DNA of 64,000 bases from Synechococcus sp. PCC 6312. GTDB lineage: Bacteria; Cyanobacteriota; Cyanobacteriia; Thermosynechococcales; Thermosynechococcaceae. The notes below the pieces were generated by a model that saw only the letters and a program-made list of their open reading frames with translations, did not search any database and was not told where the DNA came from. This document shows positions 29,773 through 40,923 of this stretch, in pieces (the first letter of the stretch is position 1; each line of letters starts with the position of its first letter). The DNA is taken from positions 2,861,407 through 2,925,406 of the forward strand of contig NC_019680.1 of the NCBI RefSeq assembly GCF_000316685.1, given 5' to 3'. The position numbers and the translations under genes were made by a program.

Positions 29773-31008
29773 TCAGTTCACAGTATCCCGCAATGGGGCA
29801 GCCGAGCTTAGAGAGTTCGCTTTGAAGGAAAAAATACGCTCTAGGACATCAGCGACAACTTTATCAGGAGTAGAAGCCCCAGAAGTGATCCCAATCGTTA
29901 AGGGGCCTGGGGGAAGCCAGTTTTCGGTCACTTCTAAATCCTGTTTCAGGGGCTTATGCTCAACCCGATTACCCGGCCCGATCCGTTCAGCCGCATCAAT
30001 GTGATAAGAGGGAATATTCCATTCCACGGCAATTTCTTGGAGGTGGGTTGTATTAGACGAGTTATAGCCACCAATGACAACAATTAAATCTAAAGGCTCC
30101 TCCACCAGCTTAAACATGGCATCTTGGCGTTCTTGGGTGGCATCACAGATGGTATTAAAACTGAGGAAATGATGATTGATTTGGTCAGGGCCATATTTGC
30201 GGATCAGGGTATGCTCAAATAATTTCCCCATTTGTTCCGTTTCCCCCTTGAGCATCGTGGTTTGGTTAGCAATGCCCAGCCGGACTAAATCCCGATCCGG
30301 ATCAAAGCCCAGGGAATAAGCATTTTGGAATTTGGCTAAAAACTCAACCCGATCTCCGCCATTGAGGATGTAATCACAGACATATTCTGCCTCGTCCATA
30401 TTCAGCAAAATCAGATAAGTTCCGGCAAAAGAACTGGTGGCAACGGTTTCTTCATGATTATATTTGCCATGAATGATCGAGGTATAGCTGCCTTTTTTAT
30501 GTTTTTCGACACTGTTCCAGACCTTAGAGACCCAAGGACAAGTGGTATCCACAATCGTGCAGCCCCGTTCATTCAAGAGTTGCATTTCTTGGACACTGGC
30601 CCCAAAGGCGGGCAAAATCACCACATCCCCAGGCCCGACCTCGGAAAAATCTTTCCCATCTGGGACAACGGGGATAAACTCCACGGCCATATCTCGCAAT
30701 CGTTGATTGACAGAAGGGTTATGGATAATCTCATTGGTAATCCAAATCCGCTGAGTCGGAAAATGCTGACGGGTTTCATAGGCCAAGGCCACCGCCCGCT
30801 CTACGCCCCAACAGAAGCCAAAGGCCTCCGCTAATCGAATCGTCACCTCCCCTTCTTGCCAGACATAGCCATTATTGCGAATGCTTTGAATCAGATTGCT
30901 TTGATATTCTCCCTGGAGACGCTCGTTAACATCGGCTTCATGGCCAAACCCTTTGCGATGATATTGAGTAGATTGATGCAGTGAACGCTTAAAGGCTTTG
31001 GTATCCAT
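29773..31008 (-). CDS. ispH: 4-hydroxy-3-methylbut-2-enyl diphosphate reductase
   Basis: A 411-residue IspH (LytB) of the long cyanobacterial/plastid type. The three 4Fe-4S cysteines are in [22 protein letters not shown] and [27 protein letters not shown] and the Ser/Thr site [10 protein letters not shown] follow. It is the last step of the MEP pathway, making IPP and DMAPP. The ATG start at 31008 is unambiguous. Confidence 0.97.
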   Translation of the reverse strand: MDTKAFKRSLHQSTQYHRKGFGHEADVNERLQGEYQSNLIQSIRNNGYVWQEGEVTIRLAEAFGFCWGVERAVALAYETRQHFPTQRIWITNEIIHNPSVNQRLRDMAVEFIPVVPDGKDFSEVGPGDVVILPAFGASVQEMQLLNERGCTIVDTTCPWVSKVWNSVEKHKKGSYTSIIHGKYNHEETVATSSFAGTYLILLNMDEAEYVCDYILNGGDRVEFLAKFQNAYSLGFDPDRDLVRLGIANQTTMLKGETEQMGKLFEHTLIRKYGPDQINHHFLSFNTICDATQERQDAMFKLVEEPLDLIVVIGGYNSSNTTHLQEIAVEWNIPSYHIDAAERIGPGNRVEHKPLKQDLEVTENWLPPGPLTIGITSGASTPDKVVADVLERIFSFKANSLSSAAPLRDTVN

Positions 31009-31120
31009 AGTTGACCTAGAGCAAAGTCTATAACTGAGATGGGATTTAGCTTCGGGACGGGCGGGAGTGGTTGAGGTAATTGATTTCTACTCTACCGGAT
31101 GGAGTTCGCTTTAATGATCT

Positions 31121-31957
31121 TTAACGATACTGTTGGACGGGTTCTAGCCAGTGGAGAATTTCCTGTTCTAGCTGTTGTAATTCCGTAAAGAGGGTTTGCC
31201 GTAACCATTGCCCAACTGCATCGAGAGGAGAAAAGTCCTGGCCGGGTTGCCAACTCCAATCTTGACCGAGGGGGGTAAGATGATTTCCAGCTAATCGTTT
31301 GGAGGTGATCAGAAACTCAGGCCGTTGCTCCAAGATGCGAATTAGACGGGGGGTTTGGTCAATGTCATCGTTTTGGAAGCGAATTAACAGGTTGCGGCGG
31401 ACGCGATAGCCTTCATGGATCATCCGTTCGGTTTCCCGCGGACTGGGGCTAAATTCTGTGGTGCTAAGGCTCTCCCGCAACCCCCGCAGATTCTCTGATT
31501 TCAAGACTGACTCCATAAACGGGATGGACTGACTGGCACTGTAGTTATTAAACGCCAAAAAGATATTTCCGGCCCGCTCGGCACCATAGAGACTGGTCAT
31601 GAGCAGATGGAGTTTACAGCCCATACTGTGACCCAGGCCATAGACGGGCAAAAATCGCTTCAGACGGTTGCGTTGCTCGATATACTCCAGGCCTGTATTA
31701 AATTGTCGCAGGGCCTGGGCGGCCAACGTGGTGTGATCGAGGGTATTCAGAAACGGGGTGGCAATGACAACATAGTTATGTTTGGCTAAAAATTCCAATA
31801 ATCGCCGATAGGTCACCTGGGGAGCCGCCGCCACAAAAGCCCCACCGACAAAGTGAATCACCCCTAAGGCCCGACTGGGAATTAAAATCCAGGCCCCTTT
31901 ATGTTCTTGCCACTCCATCCGCGTTTTGTTTTCCTTAATGTTGGTGAGTTGCTGCAT
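31121..31957 (-). CDS. DUF1350 family alpha/beta-hydrolase-like protein
   Basis: 278 residues from the ATG at 31957, or 265 from the ATG at 31918, where homologues usually begin (MEWQEHKGAWILIP). It shows GVIHFVGGAFVAAAPQVTYR and the nucleophile-elbow-like YGLGHSMGCKLHLLM. DUF1350 is found in cyanobacteria and plastids. A hydrolase fold is likely, but the substrate is unknown. Confidence 0.87.
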   Translation of the reverse strand: MQQLTNIKENKTRMEWQEHKGAWILIPSRALGVIHFVGGAFVAAAPQVTYRRLLEFLAKHNYVVIATPFLNTLDHTTLAAQALRQFNTGLEYIEQRNRLKRFLPVYGLGHSMGCKLHLLMTSLYGAERAGNIFLAFNNYSASQSIPFMESVLKSENLRGLRESLSTTEFSPSPRETERMIHEGYRVRRNLLIRFQNDDIDQTPRLIRILEQRPEFLITSKRLAGNHLTPLGQDWSWQPGQDFSPLDAVGQWLRQTLFTELQQLEQEILHWLEPVQQYR

Positions 31958-32055
31958 CCATGCTTAGTCTAATCAAGGTTGCGGGTTAGTATTTTTCCTT
32001 AGCTTGTTCCAGAATAGAAGCTGTATTCTACACGGAAATATTTGGCTGACTGACC

Positions 32056-32829
32056 ATGCACCATAACCCCATCTGGATAAAAAATCTCAGCTACATCTAT
32101 CCCGATGGCACCCAGGCCCTGCACCATGTTTCGATCTCTATTGCCGCAACAGAACGGGTGGCGATTGTCGGGGCCAATGGTTCGGGAAAATCCACCCTCC
32201 TGCTGCATCTGAATGGGATTCTTTTGCCCCAGGCCGGTGAAGTTCGGGTGGGCGAGATGCTAGTCACTAACCAAAACTTACGGGCCATTCGCAACTTTGT
32301 TGGCCTGGTGTTTCAAAATCCCGATGATCAGCTATTTATGCCCACGGTGGGGGATGATGTCGCCTTTGGCCCGAAAAATCTGGGCTTAACAGGAGCAGCC
32401 TTAGGGCAACGGGTGCATCAGTCTTTGTACGCAGTGGGTATTGATCCAGACACCTACGGGCAACGGAATCCGCAAAACTTATCGGGTGGTGAGAAAAAAC
32501 GAATTGCCATTGCCGGAGTGTTAGCCATGCAGCCTCAAGTCCTTGGCCTGGATGAACCCACTGCCCAACTGGATCCCCGCTCCCGCCGCCAACTGATTGA
32601 ACTCTTACATGGCCTGCCCTTGACCCAAGTGATTGTTACCCATGATTTAGATTTAGCCCTAGAACTTTGTCCCCGCACGATTGTTTTAAGCCAGGGAAAA
32701 ATTGTCTTTGATGGCGGCACGGCCCAGGCCCTGAGTGATGTTCATTTTCTCCAAGCCCATGCCCTCGAATCGCCTCTGAGTTATGCCCGTCCCTACTGTA
32801 ATCTCCGCGATGCCCCAGCCCTGTTATGA
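32056..32829 (+). CDS. cbiO: Energy-coupling factor type ABC ATPase (CbiO family)
   Basis: A 257-residue ABC ATPase with Walker A GANGSGKST, a Q-loop in VFQNPDDQLFMPTV, signature LSGGEKKR, Walker B VLGLDEPTAQLD and the switch His in VTHDLDLAL. FQNPDDQ and the overall length fit CbiO/EcfA, which power cobalt, nickel or vitamin uptake. No membrane partner is adjacent, so the substrate is open. Confidence 0.88.
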   Translation: MHHNPIWIKNLSYIYPDGTQALHHVSISIAATERVAIVGANGSGKSTLLLHLNGILLPQAGEVRVGEMLVTNQNLRAIRNFVGLVFQNPDDQLFMPTVGDDVAFGPKNLGLTGAALGQRVHQSLYAVGIDPDTYGQRNPQNLSGGEKKRIAIAGVLAMQPQVLGLDEPTAQLDPRSRRQLIELLHGLPLTQVIVTHDLDLALELCPRTIVLSQGKIVFDGGTAQALSDVHFLQAHALESPLSYARPYCNLRDAPALL

Positions 32830-32959
32830 GAGGTAATTGACACAGATACAATCTTAAGCATCCAGGCGAGCCTAGCAACCATGAAAGATATTCTGATTGG
32901 GTTGAGTGGAATTTTGAGGGCCTTTGTTTTGGCTGATTCTGAATGAAGTGGAGGCATAG

Positions 32960-33733
32960 ATGTTGCAACCTGGGGATAGCGTTGAATTTAGTTTCTGGGA
33001 AGCGGGCTGCATGATTTGGCTTGGCTCCTTAGATATTTATGAGTCTTTTTGCCAGGCCTGGTTTAGCCTCGAAGATAATGTGATCAAAACGGATGGGGTG
33101 GCGATTCAAGACCTGATTCTGAATCAACGCGCGATTATGCCCATGGAGTTATACCAAGATGATGGCTTTCGGACTCGGGTGATTCTCCGGGAACTAGATG
33201 AGCGGGAACAGGCAGATTGGACGGCGCGGGCGGCTTGGCAACTCAATTTACCCACGGGGCAGATGGTGATGTCGGGAATTGTAGATTGCAATCAAGAGGT
33301 TCCGGCTTTTAGCGAGGTTGCCCCTGAGGATATGCTGCAGTTGTATGTGGATGTACCGCCCGGAGAATATGCTGTAACAGTCTATGCCTATCCCCCCGGA
33401 GACCTATCCACAGGTTGGGGGCAGATTGTTGATCCAGACCTATTTGAACCCACTGTAGGTATTGAGCCAGAAAACCCCCTTGACTATTTTTTACGCACGC
33501 GCCCCGGTGAAGCTATGCCAGATTGGTTAGGGTCAGAGTATGGGGCCACAGAAGCAGAACGAGAGCAGCATCACCAGGCCGGTGAAAAGAGTCCGGGGTT
33601 TATTGATTTTGTCGTCCAGCTATTGCCATTAAAAGAGCCGCTGCCCAGGCCCCAGCTAGACGGTGAGATGTTTATCCCCTGGGAATTTCGTAAGCCCCAA
33701 CGGTTCCCCTTAGGTGTACCAGCCCAGGCCTGA
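32960..33733 (+). CDS. Unknown cyanobacterial protein
   Basis: A 257-residue acidic, probably beta-rich cytosolic protein. It contains VEFSFWEAGCMIWLG, YVDVPPGEYAVTVYAYPPG and a C-terminal PRPQLDGEMFIPWEF. A GGAGG ribosome site lies 7 nt before the ATG. No family is recognised. It may be co-transcribed with the following methyltransferase. Confidence 0.72.
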   Translation: MLQPGDSVEFSFWEAGCMIWLGSLDIYESFCQAWFSLEDNVIKTDGVAIQDLILNQRAIMPMELYQDDGFRTRVILRELDEREQADWTARAAWQLNLPTGQMVMSGIVDCNQEVPAFSEVAPEDMLQLYVDVPPGEYAVTVYAYPPGDLSTGWGQIVDPDLFEPTVGIEPENPLDYFLRTRPGEAMPDWLGSEYGATEAEREQHHQAGEKSPGFIDFVVQLLPLKEPLPRPQLDGEMFIPWEFRKPQRFPLGVPAQA

Positions 33734-33802
33734 GAGCGTTCAGCTTGTCGAGCTAATTGCGTTACGGTGAAGGGTGAAGTTAATCTTTTTTGCAGATTTC
33801 CA

Positions 33803-34471
33803 ATGGCTTCTGTGCTCCAGGCCCTTCAACGGCAAAAACTCGATCCCAGTGATGACAGTCAGTTTTATGATGTCCCCCGCTTTGTCACCCATGTGGATGC
33901 TGGATTTATTGCCCAACTGACTAACCTCTATCGGCAACGACTCCGCCCAGATCTGCGGATTTTGGATTTAATGAGCAGTTGGGTCTCCCATTTACCGCCA
34001 GAAATGCGCTTTACGGAAGTGGTCGGCCATGGGTTGAATGCAGAGGAACTGGCTAAAAATCCCCGCTTGGATCAGTATTTCGTCCAGAATCTCAATCAAG
34101 AATTAGCGTTACCGTTTCCCGATGCCAGCTTTGATGCGGTGTTGAATACGGTTTCCGTTCAATATCTCCAATACCCGGAAGCCATTTTTGCAGAAATTTA
34201 TCGAGTTTTGCGGCCAGGTGGGATCCTTATTGTCAGCTTTTCCAACCGAATGTTTTACCAAAAAGCAATCCAGGCCTGGCGGGATGGGGATGACCAAGCT
34301 CATCTAGAGTTAGTCAAATCCTACATTCAATCTGTACCGGGGTTCACGTCACCAGAGGTCATCGCCAATGGGGGCCTGTTGGAGAAATTTTTGCCTTGGT
34401 TTTCTTTGGGAGATCCCTTTTATGCCGTGATCAGCCAACGCCTTGATTCAGGAGGAGTAACTCTTCCCTAG
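33803..34471 (+). CDS. Class I SAM-dependent methyltransferase
   Basis: About 222 residues from the ATG at 33803; the longer frame begins at a GTG at 33767. Motif I is degenerate (RILDLMSSWVSHLP, lacking the GxGxG). Later motifs are clear: LPFPDASFDAVLNTVSVQYL and EIYRVLRPGGILIVSFSNRMF. The altered glycine loop leaves SAM binding to be confirmed. Confidence 0.8.
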   Translation: MASVLQALQRQKLDPSDDSQFYDVPRFVTHVDAGFIAQLTNLYRQRLRPDLRILDLMSSWVSHLPPEMRFTEVVGHGLNAEELAKNPRLDQYFVQNLNQELALPFPDASFDAVLNTVSVQYLQYPEAIFAEIYRVLRPGGILIVSFSNRMFYQKAIQAWRDGDDQAHLELVKSYIQSVPGFTSPEVIANGGLLEKFLPWFSLGDPFYAVISQRLDSGGVTLP

Positions 34472-34500
34472 TTCCCCTGCCATGATTAGCCTGACCCATT

Positions 34501-35043
34501 TTATTGATTGGGTTCTAGGGGCAAGTTTGGGCTAGGTAGGGGGGTCGGAATTGGCTTGGGGGGCAGCGGGTTAGCTGGGGCCGTATTCAAGGGAGGAATG
34601 TTAAATAATTCAGAACTAGAATTACCGAGGGTGGGTTGTTCGGCTGGTTGAGTGGCTAAGGCGACCCGATTACCCCCTACAGATCTGAGCAAATCTAGGA
34701 CTTGAATGACTTCGTTATAGCTGACCAACTGGGAGGCCCGTAAAACAACCAGGCCTTGGGGATTTGTTCGCAAATAGGTTAACAACCGCTCATATAACTG
34801 ATCCCGATTGACCGGATCCTGCTCCACATAGGTTTGCCCAGTTGGATCAATGCTGACCACGAGTAATTTCTGGGATTGGGCCTGGCTGGTACTGGCTTTG
34901 GGGAGGTCTAAGCTGATGGCCTGTTGGCGGGTGAGGGCGACTGCGGCCAGGATAAAAAAGGTCAAAATGCAAAACACCACGTCGATCAAGGGCAGCATTT
35001 CAATCCGAGCATTGTCCCCTTCATTGGGCAAATGGACTTTCAT
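34501..35043 (-). CDS. exbD: Biopolymer transport protein ExbD
   Basis: A 180-residue ExbD/TolR with one N-terminal membrane span carrying the proton-path Asp (EMLPLIDVVFCILTFFILAAVAL), a periplasmic domain, and a Pro-rich C-terminus. It follows exbB by 12 nt. The pair forms a proton-driven motor that energises outer-membrane transport. No tonB adjoins. Confidence 0.91.
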   Translation of the reverse strand: MKVHLPNEGDNARIEMLPLIDVVFCILTFFILAAVALTRQQAISLDLPKASTSQAQSQKLLVVSIDPTGQTYVEQDPVNRDQLYERLLTYLRTNPQGLVVLRASQLVSYNEVIQVLDLLRSVGGNRVALATQPAEQPTLGNSSSELFNIPPLNTAPANPLPPKPIPTPLPSPNLPLEPNQ

Positions 35044-35055
35044 CGGTGCAGTTTC

Positions 35056-35718
35056 CTAAAGATAAGCGGACTCGGCTGGGCTGATACCAGCTTGTTGTTG
35101 TAACCAGGCCTGGCGGTAGGTCAGTTCCAACTCATTACCCGTGCGGCGAAAAATTTGGGCTTGTTGAAACAGCAGGGCCTGGAAAAATCGCTGAAAGGCC
35201 AAGGTGACAATTGCGACCACTAAGCCGGTTGCCGTACTGATCAACGCCTCACTAATCCCAATGCTCACCCCAGTGGTTGCCGGTGTACCCAAATCCCCCA
35301 AACGAACTTGCCCCAGAGCATTAATTAAACCCAAGACTGTCCCCAACAAGCCCAGGAGGGGAGCCATCGTAATTGTGGCCTCTAAAACTTTTTCTCCCCG
35401 CCGCATGGCCGAGAGTTCTTCATCCGCCGCCGCCTCTAGGGCTAAACGAAAAATTTCCGGTTCCGTATTGACCAGTTGTAACGGTGTCGCTAAAAAACGT
35501 CCCATGGGTTGCTCACTGGCCTGGATCGCAATAGTTAGAGCCGCTTGCCAGTTTTGTTGGGCGGCGATCAGAATTTGTTCCGCTAGTTTACGCTCCCCCC
35601 GAAAAACAAGGCTCCAAAACCAAAGGCGTTCAAAAATTGTTCCCAAGGCCAAAATCGATAGGACTAACAGGGGCCACATGGCCAGGCCACCGCGGTTAAA
35701 TGCCTCAGCAATATTCAC
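35056..35718 (-). CDS. exbB: MotA/TolQ/ExbB proton channel protein
   Basis: I prefer the GTG at 35718 (N-terminus NIAEAFNRGGLAMWPLL, preceded by AGGGAA) over the ATG at 35748. The 220-residue protein has three membrane spans. The ExbB core reads GEKVLEATITMAPLLGLLGTVLGLINAL and ISEALISTATGLVVAIVTL. It partners ExbD downstream. Confidence 0.92.
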   Translation of the reverse strand: MNIAEAFNRGGLAMWPLLVLSILALGTIFERLWFWSLVFRGERKLAEQILIAAQQNWQAALTIAIQASEQPMGRFLATPLQLVNTEPEIFRLALEAAADEELSAMRRGEKVLEATITMAPLLGLLGTVLGLINALGQVRLGDLGTPATTGVSIGISEALISTATGLVVAIVTLAFQRFFQALLFQQAQIFRRTGNELELTYRQAWLQQQAGISPAESAYL

Positions 35719-35846
35719 AGTTTGTTCCCTAAATGCAGACGTTCCCATTCCCAGGTTAGATTAGCAAAAATCTCGCGGGTGGATTTCCACACCTGTAGCA
35801 TAGATTTTTTCATGGCACAATCTTAGGTAATGATGAGGGTTGATTC

Positions 35847-36119
35847 ATGGCCGCCTTTTACAACTGGTATCGCAACACCTTACGCCATCCCAAGTATCGC
35901 TGGTTAGTGATTGGTGCTAGTTTACTGTACCTGTTTAGTCCCCTCGATATTTCCCCCGATTTAATCCCCATCATTGGGCAGGTGGATGATGTGGCAGTAA
36001 TCATGCTCTTGGCCAGTGAAGTGACACAAATGATGGTGGAGCGAATTCGCTCGCGGAAGCAACAGGTCGCAACCCCAGCCGCAGAGCAAACCGTGGATGT
36101 TTCCGCTGAGTCCTTCTAA
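35847..36119 (+). CDS. YkvA family protein (DUF1232)
   Basis: A 90-residue protein with the DUF1232 core (VIGASLLYLFSPLDISPDLIPIIGQVDDVAVIM), which forms two short membrane-associated helices around the conserved SPLD..PD..P motif. The function is unknown. Confidence 0.88.
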   Translation: MAAFYNWYRNTLRHPKYRWLVIGASLLYLFSPLDISPDLIPIIGQVDDVAVIMLLASEVTQMMVERIRSRKQQVATPAAEQTVDVSAESF

Positions 36120-36703
36120 GAGGTTCCTGGTTGCCCTTGGGATGATGGCTTGATCTAGATTCAACATCTTAAGTACATCTCCCAGGCCAGGGTTAGGTCA
36201 ATAATTTTGATGACAAGTAGACAGATGAGTGGTTCAATAAAGTCCCCTGCATCGAGATAGGCACTTCACGTAATCTATTGTTGAGTGAAAAGGGCTGAAG
36301 AAGGTTGTTGAATTTCATCCTGTCACCCTGAAGGAGACTTTCAACTAGCACCTAAGCTTAACTCATTAAAAATTTCCTTCAGCTATTTGAATGTAACCTG
36401 GACAACATTAGACAGCGGAATTAACGCTCTCGCCATAGGGTCGCGCCAACCTGCGGATACTCAATAAAAGCAAGGGCAAGATAAAGATTCATAAAACTTC
36501 ATGACTTTTGTCTGTTTTGCCTAGAGAATAGTAAATATTCATTAATATTATCTGACTACTTCTTTTCAAATTGTGACGGAATCCGGCTCTATCGCTGATT
36601 TTGCGGCAATTCTTTGCTACAAGGTGATAGAAGGCTTGCTTGCCCAGGGCCTTAACGATTCTTCACATTTGTGAATTTTTAGTTACTCAAGGAGTCAGAA
36701 CGC
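36120..36703. other. Intergenic region upstream of chlH
   Basis: About 580 bases without a convincing gene. The last part is the chlH leader with an AAGGAG ribosome site at about 36688, nine bases before the ATG. An AT-rich patch at about 36525-36570 could hold the promoter, but I see no clear -35/-10 pair. The minus strand near 36420-36490 has a short coding-like stretch (RRLARPYGESVNSAV), possibly a gene remnant. Confidence 0.4.
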
Positions 36704-39700
36704 ATGTTCACCCACGTCAAGTCCACAATTCGCCATTTGGCCCCAGAAGCACTAAACGGGCGGTCTTTGATGCGAGTGGTCTATGTGGTGTTAGAAGCCC
36801 AGTACCAAAGTGCTTTGTCTGGAGCGGTAAAGACGATTAATGCAAAAAACCCCGGCCTGGCCATTGAAATCAGTGGTTATCTCCTGGAAGAACTGCGCAA
36901 CCCAGAAAACTACGCTGCCTTTTGTGAAGATGTGGCCCGGGCCAATGTTTTTATTGCCTCGTTGATTTTTATTGAAGATCTGGCCGATAAAGTTGTCGCA
37001 GCGGTGGAACCCTATCGGGATCGGTTAGATGTGGCCGTGGTCTTTCCCTCCATGCCCCAGGTGATGCGCCTCAATAAAATGGGCAGTTTTTCCATGGCCC
37101 AACTCGGTCAGTCCAAGAGCATGATTGGCCAATTCATGAAAAAACGGAAAGAGAAGGCTGGCTCTAGTTTCCAAGATGGGATGCTCAAGCTCCTGCAAAC
37201 CCTGCCGAAAGTCCTCAAATATCTCCCCATTGACAAAGCCCAAGATGCCCGCAACTTTATGCTCAGTTTCCAATATTGGCTGGGTGGCTCCCCGGAAAAC
37301 CTGGAAAACTTTTTGTTAATGCTAGGGGATCGGTATGTCTTCAAAGGCGAACTCAACATTGCCGAGCAAACCTACCAGGATCCTGTCACCTATCCCGATA
37401 CGGGCATTTGGCACCCTCTCGCCCCGCAAATGTTCGGGGACTTAAAAGAATATTGCAACTGGTTCAACAGCCGTCGCGACATTTCTGCTGATCTCAAGGA
37501 TCCCTTAGTCCCGACTGTTGGTTTGATTCTCCAGCGTACCCATTTGGTCACGGGGGATGATGCCCATTATGTGGCGGTTGTCCAGGAATTAGAATCCTCT
37601 GGAGCACGAGTAATTCCAGTGTTTTCGGGGGGTCTGGATTTCTCGAAACCGATGGATCTGTTTTTCTATGATCCCTTGCAGCCAGAAAAAGCGATTGTGG
37701 ATTGCGTTGTGAATCTAACTGGATTTGCCCTAGTCGGTGGCCCGGCTAAACAGGATCATCCCAAAGCCATTGCCGCGCTGAAAAAGCTCAACCGTCCCTA
37801 TATGGTTTCCTTGCCCCTCGTCTTTCAAACCACCGAAGAATGGGAAGACAGTGATTTGGGCCTGCATCCGATCCAAGTTGCGCTCCAGATTGCCTTGCCA
37901 GAGTTAGACGGAGCGATTGAACCAATTATTCTCTCAGGGCGGGATGGAGCCACCGGAAAAGCGATTGCTCTCCAAGATCGGGTCGAAACCATTGCCCAAC
38001 GAGCGATGAATTGGGCCAACCTCCGCCGCAAACCGAAAGTTAATAAAAAAGTTGCGATCACGATTTTCAGTTTCCCACCGGATAAAGGCAACATTGGTAC
38101 CGCCGCCTATTTGGATGTCTTTGGCTCCATCTATAAAGTCATGGAGGGTCTGAAAAACAACGGCTACGATGTCGAAAATATGCCGGCCAATGCCGAAACC
38201 CTGATGCAGGAAATTCTCCACGATGCCCAGGCCCGGTACAGTAGCCCCGAACTCAACATCGCCTATCGGATGCCGGTGAACGAGTACGAAAAACTCACCC
38301 CCTTTGCCAAACGTCTGGAAGAAAACTGGGGTAAAGCACCGGGAGAACTTAACAGTGATGGGCAAAATCTCCTCGTCTTTGGTAAAGAATACGGCAACGT
38401 CTTTATTGGGGTGCAGCCCACGTTTGGCTATGAAGGCGATCCAATGCGGTTGCTCTTTTCCCGCTCGGCCAGTCCCCACCACGGGTTTGCCGCCTATTAC
38501 ACTTACCTGAATAAAATCTGGAAAGCCGATGCAGTCTTACACTTTGGCACCCACGGCTCCTTGGAATTTATGCCCGGTAAACAAATGGGGATGTCCGGCG
38601 ATTGCTATCCCGACAACCTGATTGGCAACATTCCCAACCTTTACTACTACGCCGCCAATAACCCCTCGGAAGCGACCATTGCCAAACGCCGCAGTTACGC
38701 CAACACCATCAGTTACCTCACCCCACCGGCGGAAAATGCTGGACTCTATAAGGGCCTGCGGGAACTGAGTGAGTTGATTGCCTCCTACCAAACCCTAAAA
38801 GAAAGCGGGCGGGGCATCCAGATTGTTAACACGATTATGGACAAATGCCGCCTGGTCAATTTGGATCAGGATGTGGCCTTACCGGATCAGGATGCGGCGG
38901 ATCTCTCGGCGGAAGACCGGGATGGGATTGTCGGCAAAATCTACATCAAATTGATGGAAATTGAGGCTCGCTTATTGCCCTGTGGCCTGCATGTGATTGG
39001 TAAGCCCCCCAGCACCGAAGAAGCCGCCGCCACCTTGGTGAATATTGCCAGCTTGGATCGCCCGGAAGATGAGATTCTCAGCTTGCCCCGGATTATTGCC
39101 CAAAGTCTGGGCCGGGACATGGAGGAAATTTACAAAAACAGTGATGCCGGAGTTTTGGCCGATGTGGAGCTCTTGCAAGCGATTACCCAGGCCACCCGTG
39201 CTGCTGTTGATGCTCTCGTCCAGGCCCAGGCCGATGCCGATGGTCGGATTTCCAAGGTGTCTAAGCTCAATTTCTTTAATATGGGCCGGAAAGAACCTTG
39301 GATTGAAGCCCTCCATAATGCGGGTTACACCCAAGTCAGTGCGGCCGATCTCAAGCCCTTGATGGAATATCTCGAGTTCTGTTTGCAGCAGGTGGTTGCC
39401 GATAACGAGTTGGGGGCCTTGCTTCAAGCTTTGGAAGGGGAATATATCTTGCCGGGGCCTGGGGGCGATCCGATTCGCAATCCCGATGTCTTGCCCACGG
39501 GGAAAAATATCCATGCCTTGGATCCCCAATCCATCCCAACAGCCGCCGCCGTCCAATCAGCCAAAGTTGTCGTGGATCGGTTACTGGCCCGGCAAAAAGC
39601 AGAAAACAATAATCAATGGCCGGAAACCATTGCCCTGGTGCTCTGGGGAACGGACAACATCAAAACCTATGGGGAGTCTTTGGCTCAAGTCCTCTGGATG

Positions 39701-40687
39701 GTGGGGGTGCGGCCGTTGCCGGATTCCTTGGGACGGATGAATAAATTGGAGTTGATCTCCCTCGAGGAACTGGGCCGCCCCCGGATTGATGTGGTGGTCA
39801 ACTGTTCCGGTGTCTTCCGGGATTTGTTTATCAATCAGATGGACTTGATCGACCGGGCGGTAAAAATGGCCGCTGAAGCCGATGAACCGGCTGAGATGAA
39901 CTTTATCCGTAAACACGCCCTGAAACAGGCCGAGGAATTGGGGGTGAATATTCGCCAGGCCGCGACACGGGTGTTTACTAATGCTTCCGGTTCCTATGCC
40001 GCTAACGTTAACTTGGCCGTGGAAAACAGCAGTTGGGAGCAAGAGTCGGAATTGCAGGATATGTATTTATCCCGGAAGTCCTTTGCGTTCTCGGCAGATT
40101 CCCCTGGCACGATGGAGCAATCTCGGCAAATTTTTGAGTCGGCGCTAAAAACCGTAGATGCCACGTTCCAAAACCTGGATTCAGCGGAAATTAGCTTGAC
40201 GGATGTGAGCCACTATTTTGATTCGGATCCGACGAAAGTTGTGAGCAGTCTCCGTAAGGATGGCAAGCAACCCCTTTCTTATATTGCTGATACGACCACG
40301 GCCAATGCTCAGGTTCGGTCACTTTCGGAAACGGTGCGTTTAGATAGCCGGACGAAACTCCTCAATCCCAAGTGGTATGAAGGAATGCTCTCCCACGGTT
40401 ATGAAGGGGTGCGGGAAATCTCGAAACGCTTGGTGAATACGATGGGCTGGTCGGCCACGGCGGGCGCGGTGGATAACTGGGTCTATGAAGATGTCAACAC
40501 GACCTTTATTCACGATGAGGAAATGCGGCAACGGATGCTGAATCTGAATCCTCATTCGTTCCGCAAAATTGTCAGCACGTTGTTGGAAGTCAATGGCCGG
40601 GGTTATTGGGAAACCAGCGAGGAAAACCTAGACTTGTTACGACAGTTGTATCAAGAGGTGGAGGATAAAATTGAAGGGGTAGAATAA
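36704..40687 (+). CDS. chlH: Magnesium chelatase subunit H
   Basis: A 1327-residue ChlH of full length (family about 1330). Signatures are [64 protein letters not shown] and [13 protein letters not shown]. It binds protoporphyrin IX and, with ChlI and ChlD, inserts Mg in the first committed chlorophyll step. A strong AAGGAG ribosome site precedes the ATG. The end is complete. Confidence 0.98.
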   Translation: MFTHVKSTIRHLAPEALNGRSLMRVVYVVLEAQYQSALSGAVKTINAKNPGLAIEISGYLLEELRNPENYAAFCEDVARANVFIASLIFIEDLADKVVAAVEPYRDRLDVAVVFPSMPQVMRLNKMGSFSMAQLGQSKSMIGQFMKKRKEKAGSSFQDGMLKLLQTLPKVLKYLPIDKAQDARNFMLSFQYWLGGSPENLENFLLMLGDRYVFKGELNIAEQTYQDPVTYPDTGIWHPLAPQMFGDLKEYCNWFNSRRDISADLKDPLVPTVGLILQRTHLVTGDDAHYVAVVQELESSGARVIPVFSGGLDFSKPMDLFFYDPLQPEKAIVDCVVNLTGFALVGGPAKQDHPKAIAALKKLNRPYMVSLPLVFQTTEEWEDSDLGLHPIQVALQIALPELDGAIEPIILSGRDGATGKAIALQDRVETIAQRAMNWANLRRKPKVNKKVAITIFSFPPDKGNIGTAAYLDVFGSIYKVMEGLKNNGYDVENMPANAETLMQEILHDAQARYSSPELNIAYRMPVNEYEKLTPFAKRLEENWGKAPGELNSDGQNLLVFGKEYGNVFIGVQPTFGYEGDPMRLLFSRSASPHHGFAAYYTYLNKIWKADAVLHFGTHGSLEFMPGKQMGMSGDCYPDNLIGNIPNLYYYAANNPSEATIAKRRSYANTISYLTPPAENAGLYKGLRELSELIASYQTLKESGRGIQIVNTIMDKCRLVNLDQDVALPDQDAADLSAEDRDGIVGKIYIKLMEIEARLLPCGLHVIGKPPSTEEAAATLVNIASLDRPEDEILSLPRIIAQSLGRDMEEIYKNSDAGVLADVELLQAITQATRAAVDALVQAQADADGRISKVSKLNFFNMGRKEPWIEALHNAGYTQVSAADLKPLMEYLEFCLQQVVADNELGALLQALEGEYILPGPGGDPIRNPDVLPTGKNIHALDPQSIPTAAAVQSAKVVVDRLLARQKAENNNQWPETIALVLWGTDNIKTYGESLAQVLWMVGVRPLPDSLGRMNKLELISLEELGRPRIDVVVNCSGVFRDLFINQMDLIDRAVKMAAEADEPAEMNFIRKHALKQAEELGVNIRQAATRVFTNASGSYAANVNLAVENSSWEQESELQDMYLSRKSFAFSADSPGTMEQSRQIFESALKTVDATFQNLDSAEISLTDVSHYFDSDPTKVVSSLRKDGKQPLSYIADTTTANAQVRSLSETVRLDSRTKLLNPKWYEGMLSHGYEGVREISKRLVNTMGWSATAGAVDNWVYEDVNTTFIHDEEMRQRMLNLNPHSFRKIVSTLLEVNGRGYWETSEENLDLLRQLYQEVEDKIEGVE

Positions 40688-40923
40688 TAAATTTATGTTG
40701 TTTGGGGGGCATTTGGCCCCTTAAGCGCCTTTAAAGAATCTAGCTCTGTAAGGTAATAGAGCTTAATAAAAAGGGTGGCGGTGTTCTATATGACATCTAA
40801 CAAGAGAGAATTATGTTAGATATCATTTCTATCCATAATCCCCACAAAGCATATTTTAGTTTTATAAATTTTTCATAATTTTTTTGGGATCTATGTATTA
40901 CGAGAGAAGTAACGGGGCAAGAC

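Noticed and set aside
40690-40730. GGGGGGCATTTGGCCCC after chlH as a terminator hairpin
   Set aside because: The arms pair poorly in register and no T-run follows.
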